In this document: positions 6,916 to 14,484 of the stretch, piece after piece
How the letters are laid out: the number at the start of each line of letters is the position of its first letter
Position numbering within the stretch: the stretch's first letter is position 1
Source: Cyanobacteria bacterium UBA2566
GTDB taxonomy: Bacteria; Cyanobacteriota; Cyanobacteriia; Cyanobacteriales; Desertifilaceae
Assembly (NCBI GenBank): GCA_002340255.1
Contig: DDLS01000162.1
Span: 1-25,577 of the forward strand
Length of the DNA stretch: 25,577 bases
Direction: 5' to 3'
Program-made: the position numbers and the translations under genes
The notes under the pieces: generated by a model
What the model was told of the DNA's origin: nothing
Seen by the model: the letters and a program-made list of their open reading frames with translations, nothing else
The model's database searches: none

Positions 6916-9900
6916 ATGCAACGGACTTGGCTCACTCTCTCAACGACACTGGTTGCTGTGACTTTTTCCTTTACTGCTTCACCCACCTTCGCTCAGGTAG
7001 TTCCTGATGGCTCATTGGGAACGAGGGTAAATGGAAATCCCCATTTTATGATTGATGGGGGAACGACTGCGGGACAGAATTTGTTTCATAGTTTCCGGGA
7101 GTTCTCAGTTCCTTTTGGGGGTTCGGCAGTGTTCCTGAATAGTCCTAATATTCAAAATATCTTTAGTCGGGTGACTGGGGGGAATCAATCCTTTATTAAT
7201 GGGTTGATTGAAGCCCAAGGAACAGCAAATCTATTCCTGATTAATCCGGCAGGAATTCGATTTGGTTCGGGAGCGCAGTTGAGGTTGGGTGGGTCGTTTA
7301 TTGGGACAACAGCCAATCAGATTATCTTTAATGATGGGGTAGTGTTCAATACGAACGACCCTAGCGAGGAACCGTTGTTGACCATCAATTCTCCGATTGG
7401 GTTAAATTTTAATATGGATAATCCAGCTCCCATTCAGGTGGAAGGAGAAGGACATGGGTTGACGATTAGAAGTATTCGGACCTCTCCAGTAGACCGCAGC
7501 GAGGCCAATCCTGGGTTGGAGGTAAGTTCGGGAAATACTTTAGCCTTAATTGGGGGAGAAGTGAACTTAGTTGGGGGAGTAGTTAGAGCGCCCGAAGGAC
7601 ATATTGCTCTAGCGGGAGTGGGTGAAGGACAAGTGAGTCTAACCTCTGTAGAGAGAGGATGGCGATTGGGATATGAGGGAGTAGAACGTTTTGGGGACAT
7701 TAATTTATCACAACAGGCCGCAGTGGATGCCAGTGGATTAGGACGCGGTGCCATTGAGATGGTGGGACGGCAAGTGCGCCTCACAGGAGGGTCAGTAGGA
7801 TTGATTCAAAATAGTGGTTCAAGTTCTGCGGGTGACTTAACGGTGAATGCGAGTGAGGTATTGGAAGTCAGTGGAACTGATGTAGCACAGACATTTCCAA
7901 GTCTCTTATTTAATGAAACGGTAAGTGAGGGAGCAGGAGGGCAAACGAATATTTCTACGGGGAACCTGTTGCTATCAGGAGGAGGAATTATACATAACAA
8001 AACCTATGGAAGCGGGGATGGAGGCGATGTATCGGTCAATGCGGCTGATGGGATAGAAGTAAATGGTTTTGCCAGTGATAATCCAGAGATTTTCAGCAGT
8101 TTGGTTGCTGTGACAGCAGGAGAAGGTAATGCTGGGAATATCACGATTGATGCTCAAGATATTGTAGCTTTAGATGGAGGGCAAATTTCTACTAGCAGTT
8201 TAAGTGCTGGACAAGGTGGAAATATTACTATAAATTCTGATTTCATAGTATTGAGTGGATTTGTTCCTCAAAGCTTGAGACCAGCAAGTATCGGTAGTGG
8301 AGCAATTAGAGAAGGAAATGCAGGAAAAATATCAGTAGAAACATCTAGATTAGTTGTCCAAGATGGAGCAACTATCAGCACTTCAACTTTGGCTCAAGGA
8401 TCGGCAGGAAGCCTCATTATCAATGCCAGTAATTCTATAGAAGTCAATGGTACTGGAAAAACAGAGGAAGGGGAACTGCGAGCTGAAATTGTATCAGATG
8501 CTCTGATTTTCCCAGAAGTGTTTCGTCAAGCTTTGGGAGTCCCAGATCGTCCTTCTGGGGATGCAGGTAGTTTGACCATTAACACCCCTCATTTAACTAT
8601 TTCTAATGGGGCAAGAATCGGTGTAGGTAATCCAGGCACTGGCACAGCAGGTAACCTCCAAATTCAAGCCAACCGTATTGAGGTCATAAACAAAGGAGAA
8701 ATTACTACAGCGACTGCTTCTGGTGGAGGTGGTAAGATTGATTTGCAAGTCGGGGATATGCTGTTAGTCAGCAATAGAGGCTTAATTTCCACGGAAGTGG
8801 GAGAAGTCGGGGTGCAAAGTCAAGCCTTGTCCGCCGATTCTGGCAATATTACGATTAATGCTAATCTGATTCAACTGCTCAATGAAGGGGAAATCACGGT
8901 TCGCAACAACGGAACCGGAAATGCGGGAGACCTGACAATTCAAGCGGTACGTCTAGAATTAAGCGATGAAGGGAAAGTTACCGCTACCACTGCCCTAGGA
9001 CAAGGGGGAGATATTGATCTGACGGTTTCTGATGTACTGCTCATTCAACGGGAAGGCTTAATTTCTGCGGGTGCTTTAGCTAATGAAGGGGAAGAGATAT
9101 CAGGAAATGCGGGGCAAATTACGATTCAAGGCAACCAGGTACAACTGCTGAATGAGGGAGAAATCACGGTTCGGAATGAAGGCACTGGCAATGCGGGGGA
9201 CTTACAATTGCAAGCCGATCGCCTAGAGTTACGCGATCGCGGACGGTTAACGGCAGAAACGGCTTCGGGTGAAGGGGGCAACATTGAGCTAAGAGTGGGC
9301 GATGTTCTCCTCTTGCGCAATGGTGGGTTGATTTCTACGGAAGCTGGAGGTGCAGGCAATGGAGGGGATATTACGATTAACAGTCCCTTTGTGTTTGCCA
9401 TTTCTGAAGAAAACAGTGATATCGTTGCCAATGCGTTTGAAGGAAATGGAGGCAATATTAATATTATTAGTAACAGTATCTTGGGCTTAGAATTCCGGGA
9501 AGACTTAACCCCGTTGAGCGATATTACGGCTAGTTCCCAGTTTGGACTCAGTGGGACAGTCACCATTTCTAACCTCAATGTCAATCCTACCGAACAAGAT
9601 ACCGAATTAGAATCAGAAGTAATTGACCCAGAGACCATCATCGTTCAAGGGTGCGATGCGGTGGGCGATAGTCGTTTTGTCGTCAGTGGACGGGGAGGAA
9701 CGCCAGAAAATCCCCGCATCAGACGTTCTGGCGTAACCACCTGGCATGATATCCGAGACCCTGCTCCCTACATGGACAGAACAGCGAGACAACGACCTCA
9801 ACCCGTACCTCCGATTATCGAGGCTAATGCAGCCCGACGGCTGCCCGATGGCACGATGGAGCTGTATGTAGACTGGTCAAAGCCAGTACGCTATTTCCGT

Positions 9901-9930
9901 GGGGGCAATCATCAGGGGGTTTGCCCGTAA
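6916..9930 (+). CDS. Filamentous hemagglutinin-type exoprotein TpsA
   Basis: This is a large secreted beta-helix protein, the likely cargo of the adjacent TpsB. The 1004-residue product has a signal peptide ending in SPTFAQ, then a TPS (filamentous hemagglutinin N-terminal) domain over about the first 150 residues, including FREFSVP, the NIFSRVTGG block and the NPAGIRFG motif needed for export. The middle is a Gly/Asn-rich beta-helix with three tandem repeats of about 90 residues. The C-terminus has CDAVGDSRFVVSGRGGTPENP, a tail typical of cyanobacterial TpsA proteins. The ATG at 6916 gives the signal peptide directly and follows CTGGAG; an earlier in-frame TTG at 6856 lies inside a likely -35 box. 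Role is probably surface adhesion or contact, by family only. Confidence 0.92.
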   Translation: MQRTWLTLSTTLVAVTFSFTASPTFAQVVPDGSLGTRVNGNPHFMIDGGTTAGQNLFHSFREFSVPFGGSAVFLNSPNIQNIFSRVTGGNQSFINGLIEAQGTANLFLINPAGIRFGSGAQLRLGGSFIGTTANQIIFNDGVVFNTNDPSEEPLLTINSPIGLNFNMDNPAPIQVEGEGHGLTIRSIRTSPVDRSEANPGLEVSSGNTLALIGGEVNLVGGVVRAPEGHIALAGVGEGQVSLTSVERGWRLGYEGVERFGDINLSQQAAVDASGLGRGAIEMVGRQVRLTGGSVGLIQNSGSSSAGDLTVNASEVLEVSGTDVAQTFPSLLFNETVSEGAGGQTNISTGNLLLSGGGIIHNKTYGSGDGGDVSVNAADGIEVNGFASDNPEIFSSLVAVTAGEGNAGNITIDAQDIVALDGGQISTSSLSAGQGGNITINSDFIVLSGFVPQSLRPASIGSGAIREGNAGKISVETSRLVVQDGATISTSTLAQGSAGSLIINASNSIEVNGTGKTEEGELRAEIVSDALIFPEVFRQALGVPDRPSGDAGSLTINTPHLTISNGARIGVGNPGTGTAGNLQIQANRIEVINKGEITTATASGGGGKIDLQVGDMLLVSNRGLISTEVGEVGVQSQALSADSGNITINANLIQLLNEGEITVRNNGTGNAGDLTIQAVRLELSDEGKVTATTALGQGGDIDLTVSDVLLIQREGLISAGALANEGEEISGNAGQITIQGNQVQLLNEGEITVRNEGTGNAGDLQLQADRLELRDRGRLTAETASGEGGNIELRVGDVLLLRNGGLISTEAGGAGNGGDITINSPFVFAISEENSDIVANAFEGNGGNINIISNSILGLEFREDLTPLSDITASSQFGLSGTVTISNLNVNPTEQDTELESEVIDPETIIVQGCDAVGDSRFVVSGRGGTPENPRIRRSGVTTWHDIRDPAPYMDRTARQRPQPVPPIIEANAARRLPDGTMELYVDWSKPVRYFRGGNHQGVCP
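8635..9360 (+). repeat. Three tandem ~90-residue repeats inside tpsA
   Basis: Copies begin near 8635, 8911 and 9181, a period of 276 then 270 bp. Each carries GTGxAGxLxxQAxRxEL, then GKVTATTA- or GRLTAETA-like, G-GG-I-L-VxDxLL and GLIS segments. Copies 2 and 3 also share long near-identical DNA around GAAATCACGGTTCG. They are additional turns of the beta-helix and mark recent internal duplication. Confidence 0.75.
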
Positions 9931-9957
9931 CCATTAATGATGATTCGTTGTTGCGCT

Positions 9958-10002
9958 CCCTTCGACTCCGTTTAGGGAACAGGCGCTAGAAACCGAGTTT
10001 CT
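9958..10002. repeat. Dispersed repeat copy 2 and AGAAAC/GTTTCT palindrome after tpsA
   Basis: CCCTTCGACTCCGTTTAGGG (9958-9977) repeats 6580-6599. It is followed by the perfect palindrome AGAAAC-CGA-GTTTCT (9988-10002), a form often found in cyanobacterial intergenic DNA. The region lies between the convergent tpsA and KASIII-like genes and could form hairpins that help end transcription, though no long T-run follows. Confidence 0.5.
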
Positions 10003-10049
10003 TCTATATCCAAGGCAGTATCTACTGACGCACCCTAAAAAAGCTGATA

Positions 10050-11192
10050 TTAGGTAACTACCGCCATAGGAGCTTGGCTACGAGCTGCCTGGAGGATTTT
10101 GTCTGAGTTTTTGGGGAGTGAGCCTAACGCCACATCGCCCCAGCGCATGACGAATGCAGTACTATTTCCAGAATAACCAATAGCATAGAGGAGGACTAAG
10201 TCGTTTTCATGAATGCGACCAGCCTGAGCAGCAAAGTATAAGTACATTGGCGGTAACACAGGGCCAATATTACCCAGATATGAGTTAAGGTTGATTGTCT
10301 GAGTTGGATCAATACCAAGAGCGCGGGTGCAAGACTTGACATACCAAGCCATAGGAGCATGAAACACAAAAAAATTAATTTTGTCAAGTGTAACTCCCGC
10401 AGCAGTAGCAGCGCCTTCACAGCAAGTGCAAAAATGTTTATTGACAGACTGCTGTACAGCTCCTGCATTCTCTGTTGGTTGCATTTGCATTTGCACTTTG
10501 CCACGATCATTCAAGACGTGAACATCAAATCCTCCCCAAGTTTCACTAGTATTGAGAATTTTGCTGCCAAGGATTCCGTAATTAGTGTTCACTTCACTGA
10601 CGACAAAAGCACTGGCACCATCACCCATCAAAAATGAAAGAGTATCATTGGGAACCAGAAAATCACTGTAAGCAGCAGAAGTAATTACTAAAACATTACG
10701 GCACTCTCCAGAACGCACTTGAGCATAGGCTGTCTGAAGGGCAACCATTGCAGCAGAACAAGCAGATTCAAGATTCCAAGCAGGACAGTGTAGCCCAAGT
10801 TTGCCAGCAAAAAAGGCTGCATCGCCTACTATAATTCCTTTAGGCATCATCGTGTTGACAATAGCTAAATCTATATCTTCCGCAGTCAGATCTGCTGCTT
10901 CAAGGGCTTGGCAAGCAGCCTGATATCCCAAGGTTAGAACATCTTCTCCATTGCTAATTACTCGGCGTTCCACGCAACCTCGAAATGGATCGGATAAATA
11001 GGGGATCATCTCTTCGATCCAAAGATTAGCTTCGTTAGAATCTGATTTTTCAGGAGCAAAGGCTTTCGCTAAAGTCAGTTGTTCTGCTTGCTTGACTAAA
11101 TCTGGATAATTTTTGCGCCAAAAATCGTTGGTGCGAACTCCACTTGGAAGGCTAATCGCTAATGAACGAATTCCTACGGATTGATTCAACAT
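10050..11192 (-). CDS. Ketoacyl-ACP synthase III-like enzyme, copy A (complete triad)
   Basis: The 380-residue thiolase-fold protein is of KASIII type. The nucleophile Cys145 lies in NLESACSAAM, His278 in FVFHAPMAWY and Asn308 in YLGNIGPVLP, so the Cys-His-Asn triad is complete. GDGASA (190-195) is the usual glycine-rich element. Family members condense a CoA-bound starter with malonyl-ACP/CoA, or transfer acyl groups. It is too divergent from housekeeping FabH to be called fabH, and the tail RWGDVALGSLP is shared with copy B upstream. AAGGAG precedes the ATG by 8 nt or so. As last gene of the PAL cluster it may use cinnamoyl-CoA or a ThDP-derived product; that is inference. Confidence 0.85.
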   Translation of the reverse strand: MLNQSVGIRSLAISLPSGVRTNDFWRKNYPDLVKQAEQLTLAKAFAPEKSDSNEANLWIEEMIPYLSDPFRGCVERRVISNGEDVLTLGYQAACQALEAADLTAEDIDLAIVNTMMPKGIIVGDAAFFAGKLGLHCPAWNLESACSAAMVALQTAYAQVRSGECRNVLVITSAAYSDFLVPNDTLSFLMGDGASAFVVSEVNTNYGILGSKILNTSETWGGFDVHVLNDRGKVQMQMQPTENAGAVQQSVNKHFCTCCEGAATAAGVTLDKINFFVFHAPMAWYVKSCTRALGIDPTQTINLNSYLGNIGPVLPPMYLYFAAQAGRIHENDLVLLYAIGYSGNSTAFVMRWGDVALGSLPKNSDKILQAARSQAPMAVVT

Positions 11193-11327
11193 AATGACAA
11201 CTCCTTTGATTGGATGAAGAAACTGAACAAAAGATACGTTTATTGAGGGAAGAATGAGGAGGGTACGTCTGTTAAACAGAGATAAGTATTAAATAGACTC
11301 GTATGACGCACCTAACAGGGATTCAGA

Positions 11328-12455
11328 TTAAACGGCTACCGCCACTTTCTGGACAGAACTTGGTGAGGGAACAGGTGCAGCGCCGAGTGCAACATCTCCC
11401 CAACGCATGACCATTGCCCCTGCTGTAGAAGCCGATCCAATGGTGTAAATCAGAACTAAATCGTTTTCCTTGATTTTTCCAGTCTGCGCTCCATGATACA
11501 AATTAGCAATTGGTAAAACAGCCCCAATATTGGCATATTGAGGATAGAGGTTAATCGTGCGGTCTGGATCGAGTCCTAATGTCCGAATACATAAGTCTGC
11601 ATACCAAGCTAAGGGAGTATTGAAGGCAAAGAAATTGATCGCCTGCAAACTCACACCTGCGGCAACGGCAGCTCCTCTACAACATGAGAGAATATATTCG
11701 GTACCCGTTTCCCGAATCTTCTTTCCTCCTTCTTTGTTGGTTTTCATAATCACTTTGGGGTTTCCCTCGTTATCAACTGTAATGAGGTGTTGGAAAGCAC
11801 CACAGGTTCGAGCTGTATCGACCACTTTAATTCCCAACATTCCTTGATTTTCTTTGAGGTGACTGACAACCATTGCCCCTGCTCCATCTCCAATAAACCA
11901 AGAAACCGTATCATCTTCTGGGGAAACGCGAGAATAGGTATTGGATACAACAACCAACACATTTTTATAGTTACCTGAATTAACCATCGCACAAGCTGTT
12001 TCGAGGATAATTAATCCACTTGAACAAGCAGATTCAAGATTCCAAGCCGGACAGTGCAATCCTAATTGTTTGTGCAAGTAGGCAGCATTACCAGGAGGAA
12101 CATAATTTTCCGACATAAATGAAGCAACGATCATCAGATCGATCTCTTCCGGCTGCAATTTGGCTGCCTCTAGTGCATCCACAGCAGCACCATACTCTAA
12201 GGTTAATGGGGATTCTCCTTCTCCCAACACTCGCCGTTCGACAGCACCTCGAAAGGGATCGGATAGATAGGGGGCCATTGCCCGATCAAAATCATTGCTT
12301 AGAGCTGTTGAGCGATCGGCAGAAAAAGCTCGAGCTAAACTTCTTTCTTCTGCACTCGAAACCAACTCTGGATACTGTTCTAGAAAGTAATTATTGGTGC
12401 GAATAACACTCGGAAATTTGACAGCAATAGAACGAATTCCTACAGATTTTAACAT
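11328..12455 (-). CDS. Ketoacyl-ACP synthase III-like protein, copy B (His replaced by Asn)
   Basis: The 375-residue paralogue of copy A is alignable over its whole length; by eye roughly half the residues match. It keeps the nucleophile Cys144 (NLESACSSGL) and Asn309 (YANIGAVLP), but the position of the catalytic His is Asn279 (FAFNTPLAWY against FVFHAPMAWY in copy A). In this family the His and Asn stabilise the decarboxylating carbanion, so copy B may not run a normal decarboxylative condensation. It could act as acyltransferase, as non-decarboxylating synthase, or as a structural partner for copy A. AAGGAGA precedes the ATG. The 135-bp gap to copy A has no gene, only a further ribosome binding site and a GGTGCGTCA motif after the stop. 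Confidence 0.85.
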   Translation of the reverse strand: MLKSVGIRSIAVKFPSVIRTNNYFLEQYPELVSSAEERSLARAFSADRSTALSNDFDRAMAPYLSDPFRGAVERRVLGEGESPLTLEYGAAVDALEAAKLQPEEIDLMIVASFMSENYVPPGNAAYLHKQLGLHCPAWNLESACSSGLIILETACAMVNSGNYKNVLVVVSNTYSRVSPEDDTVSWFIGDGAGAMVVSHLKENQGMLGIKVVDTARTCGAFQHLITVDNEGNPKVIMKTNKEGGKKIRETGTEYILSCCRGAAVAAGVSLQAINFFAFNTPLAWYADLCIRTLGLDPDRTINLYPQYANIGAVLPIANLYHGAQTGKIKENDLVLIYTIGSASTAGAMVMRWGDVALGAAPVPSPSSVQKVAVAV

Positions 12456-12572
12456 GATTTGTCTCCTTAATTGAATACATTATCAGTAGCTGTAAAATTG
12501 GGGGGGATTTGTGTCGATTGGGTTGATATTGTCAGGTAAAATTCTCTTTCCCCAACCTACAGAATGAAAGGG

Positions 12573-14378
12573 CTAGGACGGAAGTCCTTTGGATTCCCGT
12601 GCCCCTTGAGCCATCAAACTCTTCACTCGTTCTCCAAGGGGAGCAGGTACTGTGGGGTCAATCTCTACATCAATTACGAAAGGTTCTGTCGCTTTCATGG
12701 CTTCTGCTAAAGCCTTCTCAATCTCGGTCTCTTGGGTAATGCGAACCCCCTTGGCTCCCATTCCACGAGCGACAAGTGCAAAATCAGTTTGCGTCATCCC
12801 CGCATTAACGTTCTTGAATCCCAATGCCTTCATTCCTTGGTCACACAAGTTGTAGTTTCTATTGTTAAGAACAATCCAGACCGCAGGAATCTGATATGTG
12901 ACAGCCGTATTTACCTCACTATTCATCAGCATGGCACCATCTCCGACAATGGCGACTGCCTTACGTGCTGAGTCCGCCTCGTCTTGCAAGGCCAAAGCTG
13001 CACCCACAACTCCTGTTGCTGCATGACCCATCGAACCAAAGCCCATACTGACCCGATAGCGACCTGGCTCTTTGAAACGTAAGGTATGAGTTCCCCAAGC
13101 AAAAGAACTGCCAGCTTCCGTCATCACTACAGCATCGCTGCCATCCACAATGATGTTCTGAATGGCCTGCATCAGCACTTGGGGTCGTACAAGTCCACTA
13201 GACTGGGGGTTCATCGGGACAAGATACTCTGGCCGAGGCAAAGATACGGGTGTTGACTCAACAGTCTTTTTGGGTAAAGCCTCAAGTAGCTGCTTCAGAA
13301 ATACTTTGACATCAGACTGGATGGCTGCCAGGCATTTGGCAGAATTAGAATAAGCATCTGAGGGGTTGCTATCTACTTGGATAAATCCCTCCTGTGGCAC
13401 CATAGTTGGACTCCAGAATGAAGTAAATTCTCCCAAGTGCGTTCCCAAAACTAATACATGCTTAGGAAGATACTCTTGCATATAGGTGAGGACAGAGGAA
13501 TGTCCGCCAAACCCACTGACTCCAAGAAAGAGAGGATGATCTTCAGGAAAAATCCCTTTTGCGCGAGGGGAACAGATCACGGGAGCATCCATACGTTCAG
13601 CCAGTTTGCGAATCTGTTTAGCAGCTCCCCGCGCTCCAAAGCCGAGCCAAATGGCAAAAGACTTTTCACGTAATAACTTTGCACAATGGGCAATCTCTCT
13701 TTTGCGGGCCCTAACTGTTGAGTAAGCCGTTTTGATCTGGGGTAAGGAGATATCAGTTAAATGGGATTCAACTGCCATGGGAATACTGATATGAGCAACA
13801 AAGCCATCTGAGTGAGCCAACCCTTTAGCGAACTTGGTTTGGATCATGGGCAATTGAGCCTCAGATTCAAGAATGGTAGCAAAGTCAAACAAAGTACCTG
13901 TACTAAAAAAGTCGGAAGGCATGGTGCTAAGACTGGTTTCTTGAAACGCAAACTGGTCTCGTTGAGCAGCAGATGTGCAAGGAGAAATTAGGATCACTTT
14001 CGCTCCCTCTGATCGAGCGGTAAATAACCCTGTTAAAGCATTCGTTAGTCCAGGGCCAGTAGTTGTAAACACCACAACGGTTTCACTATTGACAAAATAG
14101 GCTTCTGTTGCAGCAAATGCAGCTCCTGCTTCATGACGGAAATGGAATACTTGAATCGAACTTTGTTCTAAAGCATTCCAAACTGGAGCGATTGCACCAC
14201 CAGAAACCCCAAAAGCTTTTTTAATATCAAACAGTTCCAGCATTTTTACAACCGCTTGTGCTACAGATATCCGGCATTCTGTTTGATCCAATTGTTCTTT
14301 GTCTTCTATGCAGGGTTCTGAGAGAGGGGCGATAGTTTTCGCCAGACTCGAATCATCGTCAAAAATTTCTTTTCCCAT
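12573..14378 (-). CDS. Thiamine diphosphate-dependent enzyme (acetolactate synthase-like)
   Basis: The 601-residue protein has the three-domain layout of the acetolactate synthase / decarboxylase superfamily. An N-terminal PYR domain has the ThDP-activating Glu83 in HFRHEAGAAFAATEAYF, and GPGLTNALTGL at about 108-118. A central nucleotide-binding-like domain spans about 225-370, and a C-terminal PP domain has GDGA at 479-482 and NN at 506-507 for Mg-ThDP binding. Such enzymes decarboxylate a 2-keto acid and ligate the two-carbon or aryl unit to an acceptor. No regulatory subunit (ilvN) is nearby and branched-chain genes are absent, so housekeeping acetolactate synthase is unlikely. The family also includes ScyA of scytonemin synthesis, which joins two aromatic keto acids; that is only an analogy. 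Confidence 0.88.
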   Translation of the reverse strand: MGKEIFDDDSSLAKTIAPLSEPCIEDKEQLDQTECRISVAQAVVKMLELFDIKKAFGVSGGAIAPVWNALEQSSIQVFHFRHEAGAAFAATEAYFVNSETVVVFTTTGPGLTNALTGLFTARSEGAKVILISPCTSAAQRDQFAFQETSLSTMPSDFFSTGTLFDFATILESEAQLPMIQTKFAKGLAHSDGFVAHISIPMAVESHLTDISLPQIKTAYSTVRARKREIAHCAKLLREKSFAIWLGFGARGAAKQIRKLAERMDAPVICSPRAKGIFPEDHPLFLGVSGFGGHSSVLTYMQEYLPKHVLVLGTHLGEFTSFWSPTMVPQEGFIQVDSNPSDAYSNSAKCLAAIQSDVKVFLKQLLEALPKKTVESTPVSLPRPEYLVPMNPQSSGLVRPQVLMQAIQNIIVDGSDAVVMTEAGSSFAWGTHTLRFKEPGRYRVSMGFGSMGHAATGVVGAALALQDEADSARKAVAIVGDGAMLMNSEVNTAVTYQIPAVWIVLNNRNYNLCDQGMKALGFKNVNAGMTQTDFALVARGMGAKGVRITQETEIEKALAEAMKATEPFVIDVEIDPTVPAPLGERVKSLMAQGARESKGLPS

Positions 14379-14414
14379 GATTTTCTTCTTGCATTAATTA
14401 CTAGCTTTTTGAGG

Positions 14415-14426
14415 GATAACGTTATC
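14415..14426. promoter_or_regulatory. Perfect 12-bp palindrome upstream of the ThDP gene
   Basis: GATAACGTTATC is a perfect palindrome 37 bp upstream of the minus-strand ThDP start codon. The position suits an operator. No regulator gene is adjacent and the binding protein is unknown, so this is tentative. Confidence 0.25.
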
Positions 14427-14434
14427 GGATAGAG

Positions 14435-14484
14435 TAGGAAGTCGGCATTTTACGATCGCAATACTGCCTACTCCTGACTTCCTA
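14435..14484. repeat. Inverted repeat overlapping the acyl-CoA ligase stop codon
   Basis: The arms TAGGAAGTC (14435-14443) and GACTTCCTA (14476-14484) are perfect complements, with further GCA/TGC pairing inside. The stop codon of the ligase gene is part of one arm. It may form a 3' hairpin that ends or stabilises the upstream transcript, but there is no clear T-run. Confidence 0.45.

Noticed and set aside
9126..9641. A 171-codon minus-strand frame inside tpsA
   Set aside because: It is Ser/Pro-rich antisense to the Gly/Asn-rich repeats and has no domain; it is a shadow of tpsA.
12573..14378. Housekeeping acetolactate synthase large subunit IlvB
   Set aside because: There is no ilvN or ilvC, and the context is biosynthetic. 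A decision needs a phylogeny.
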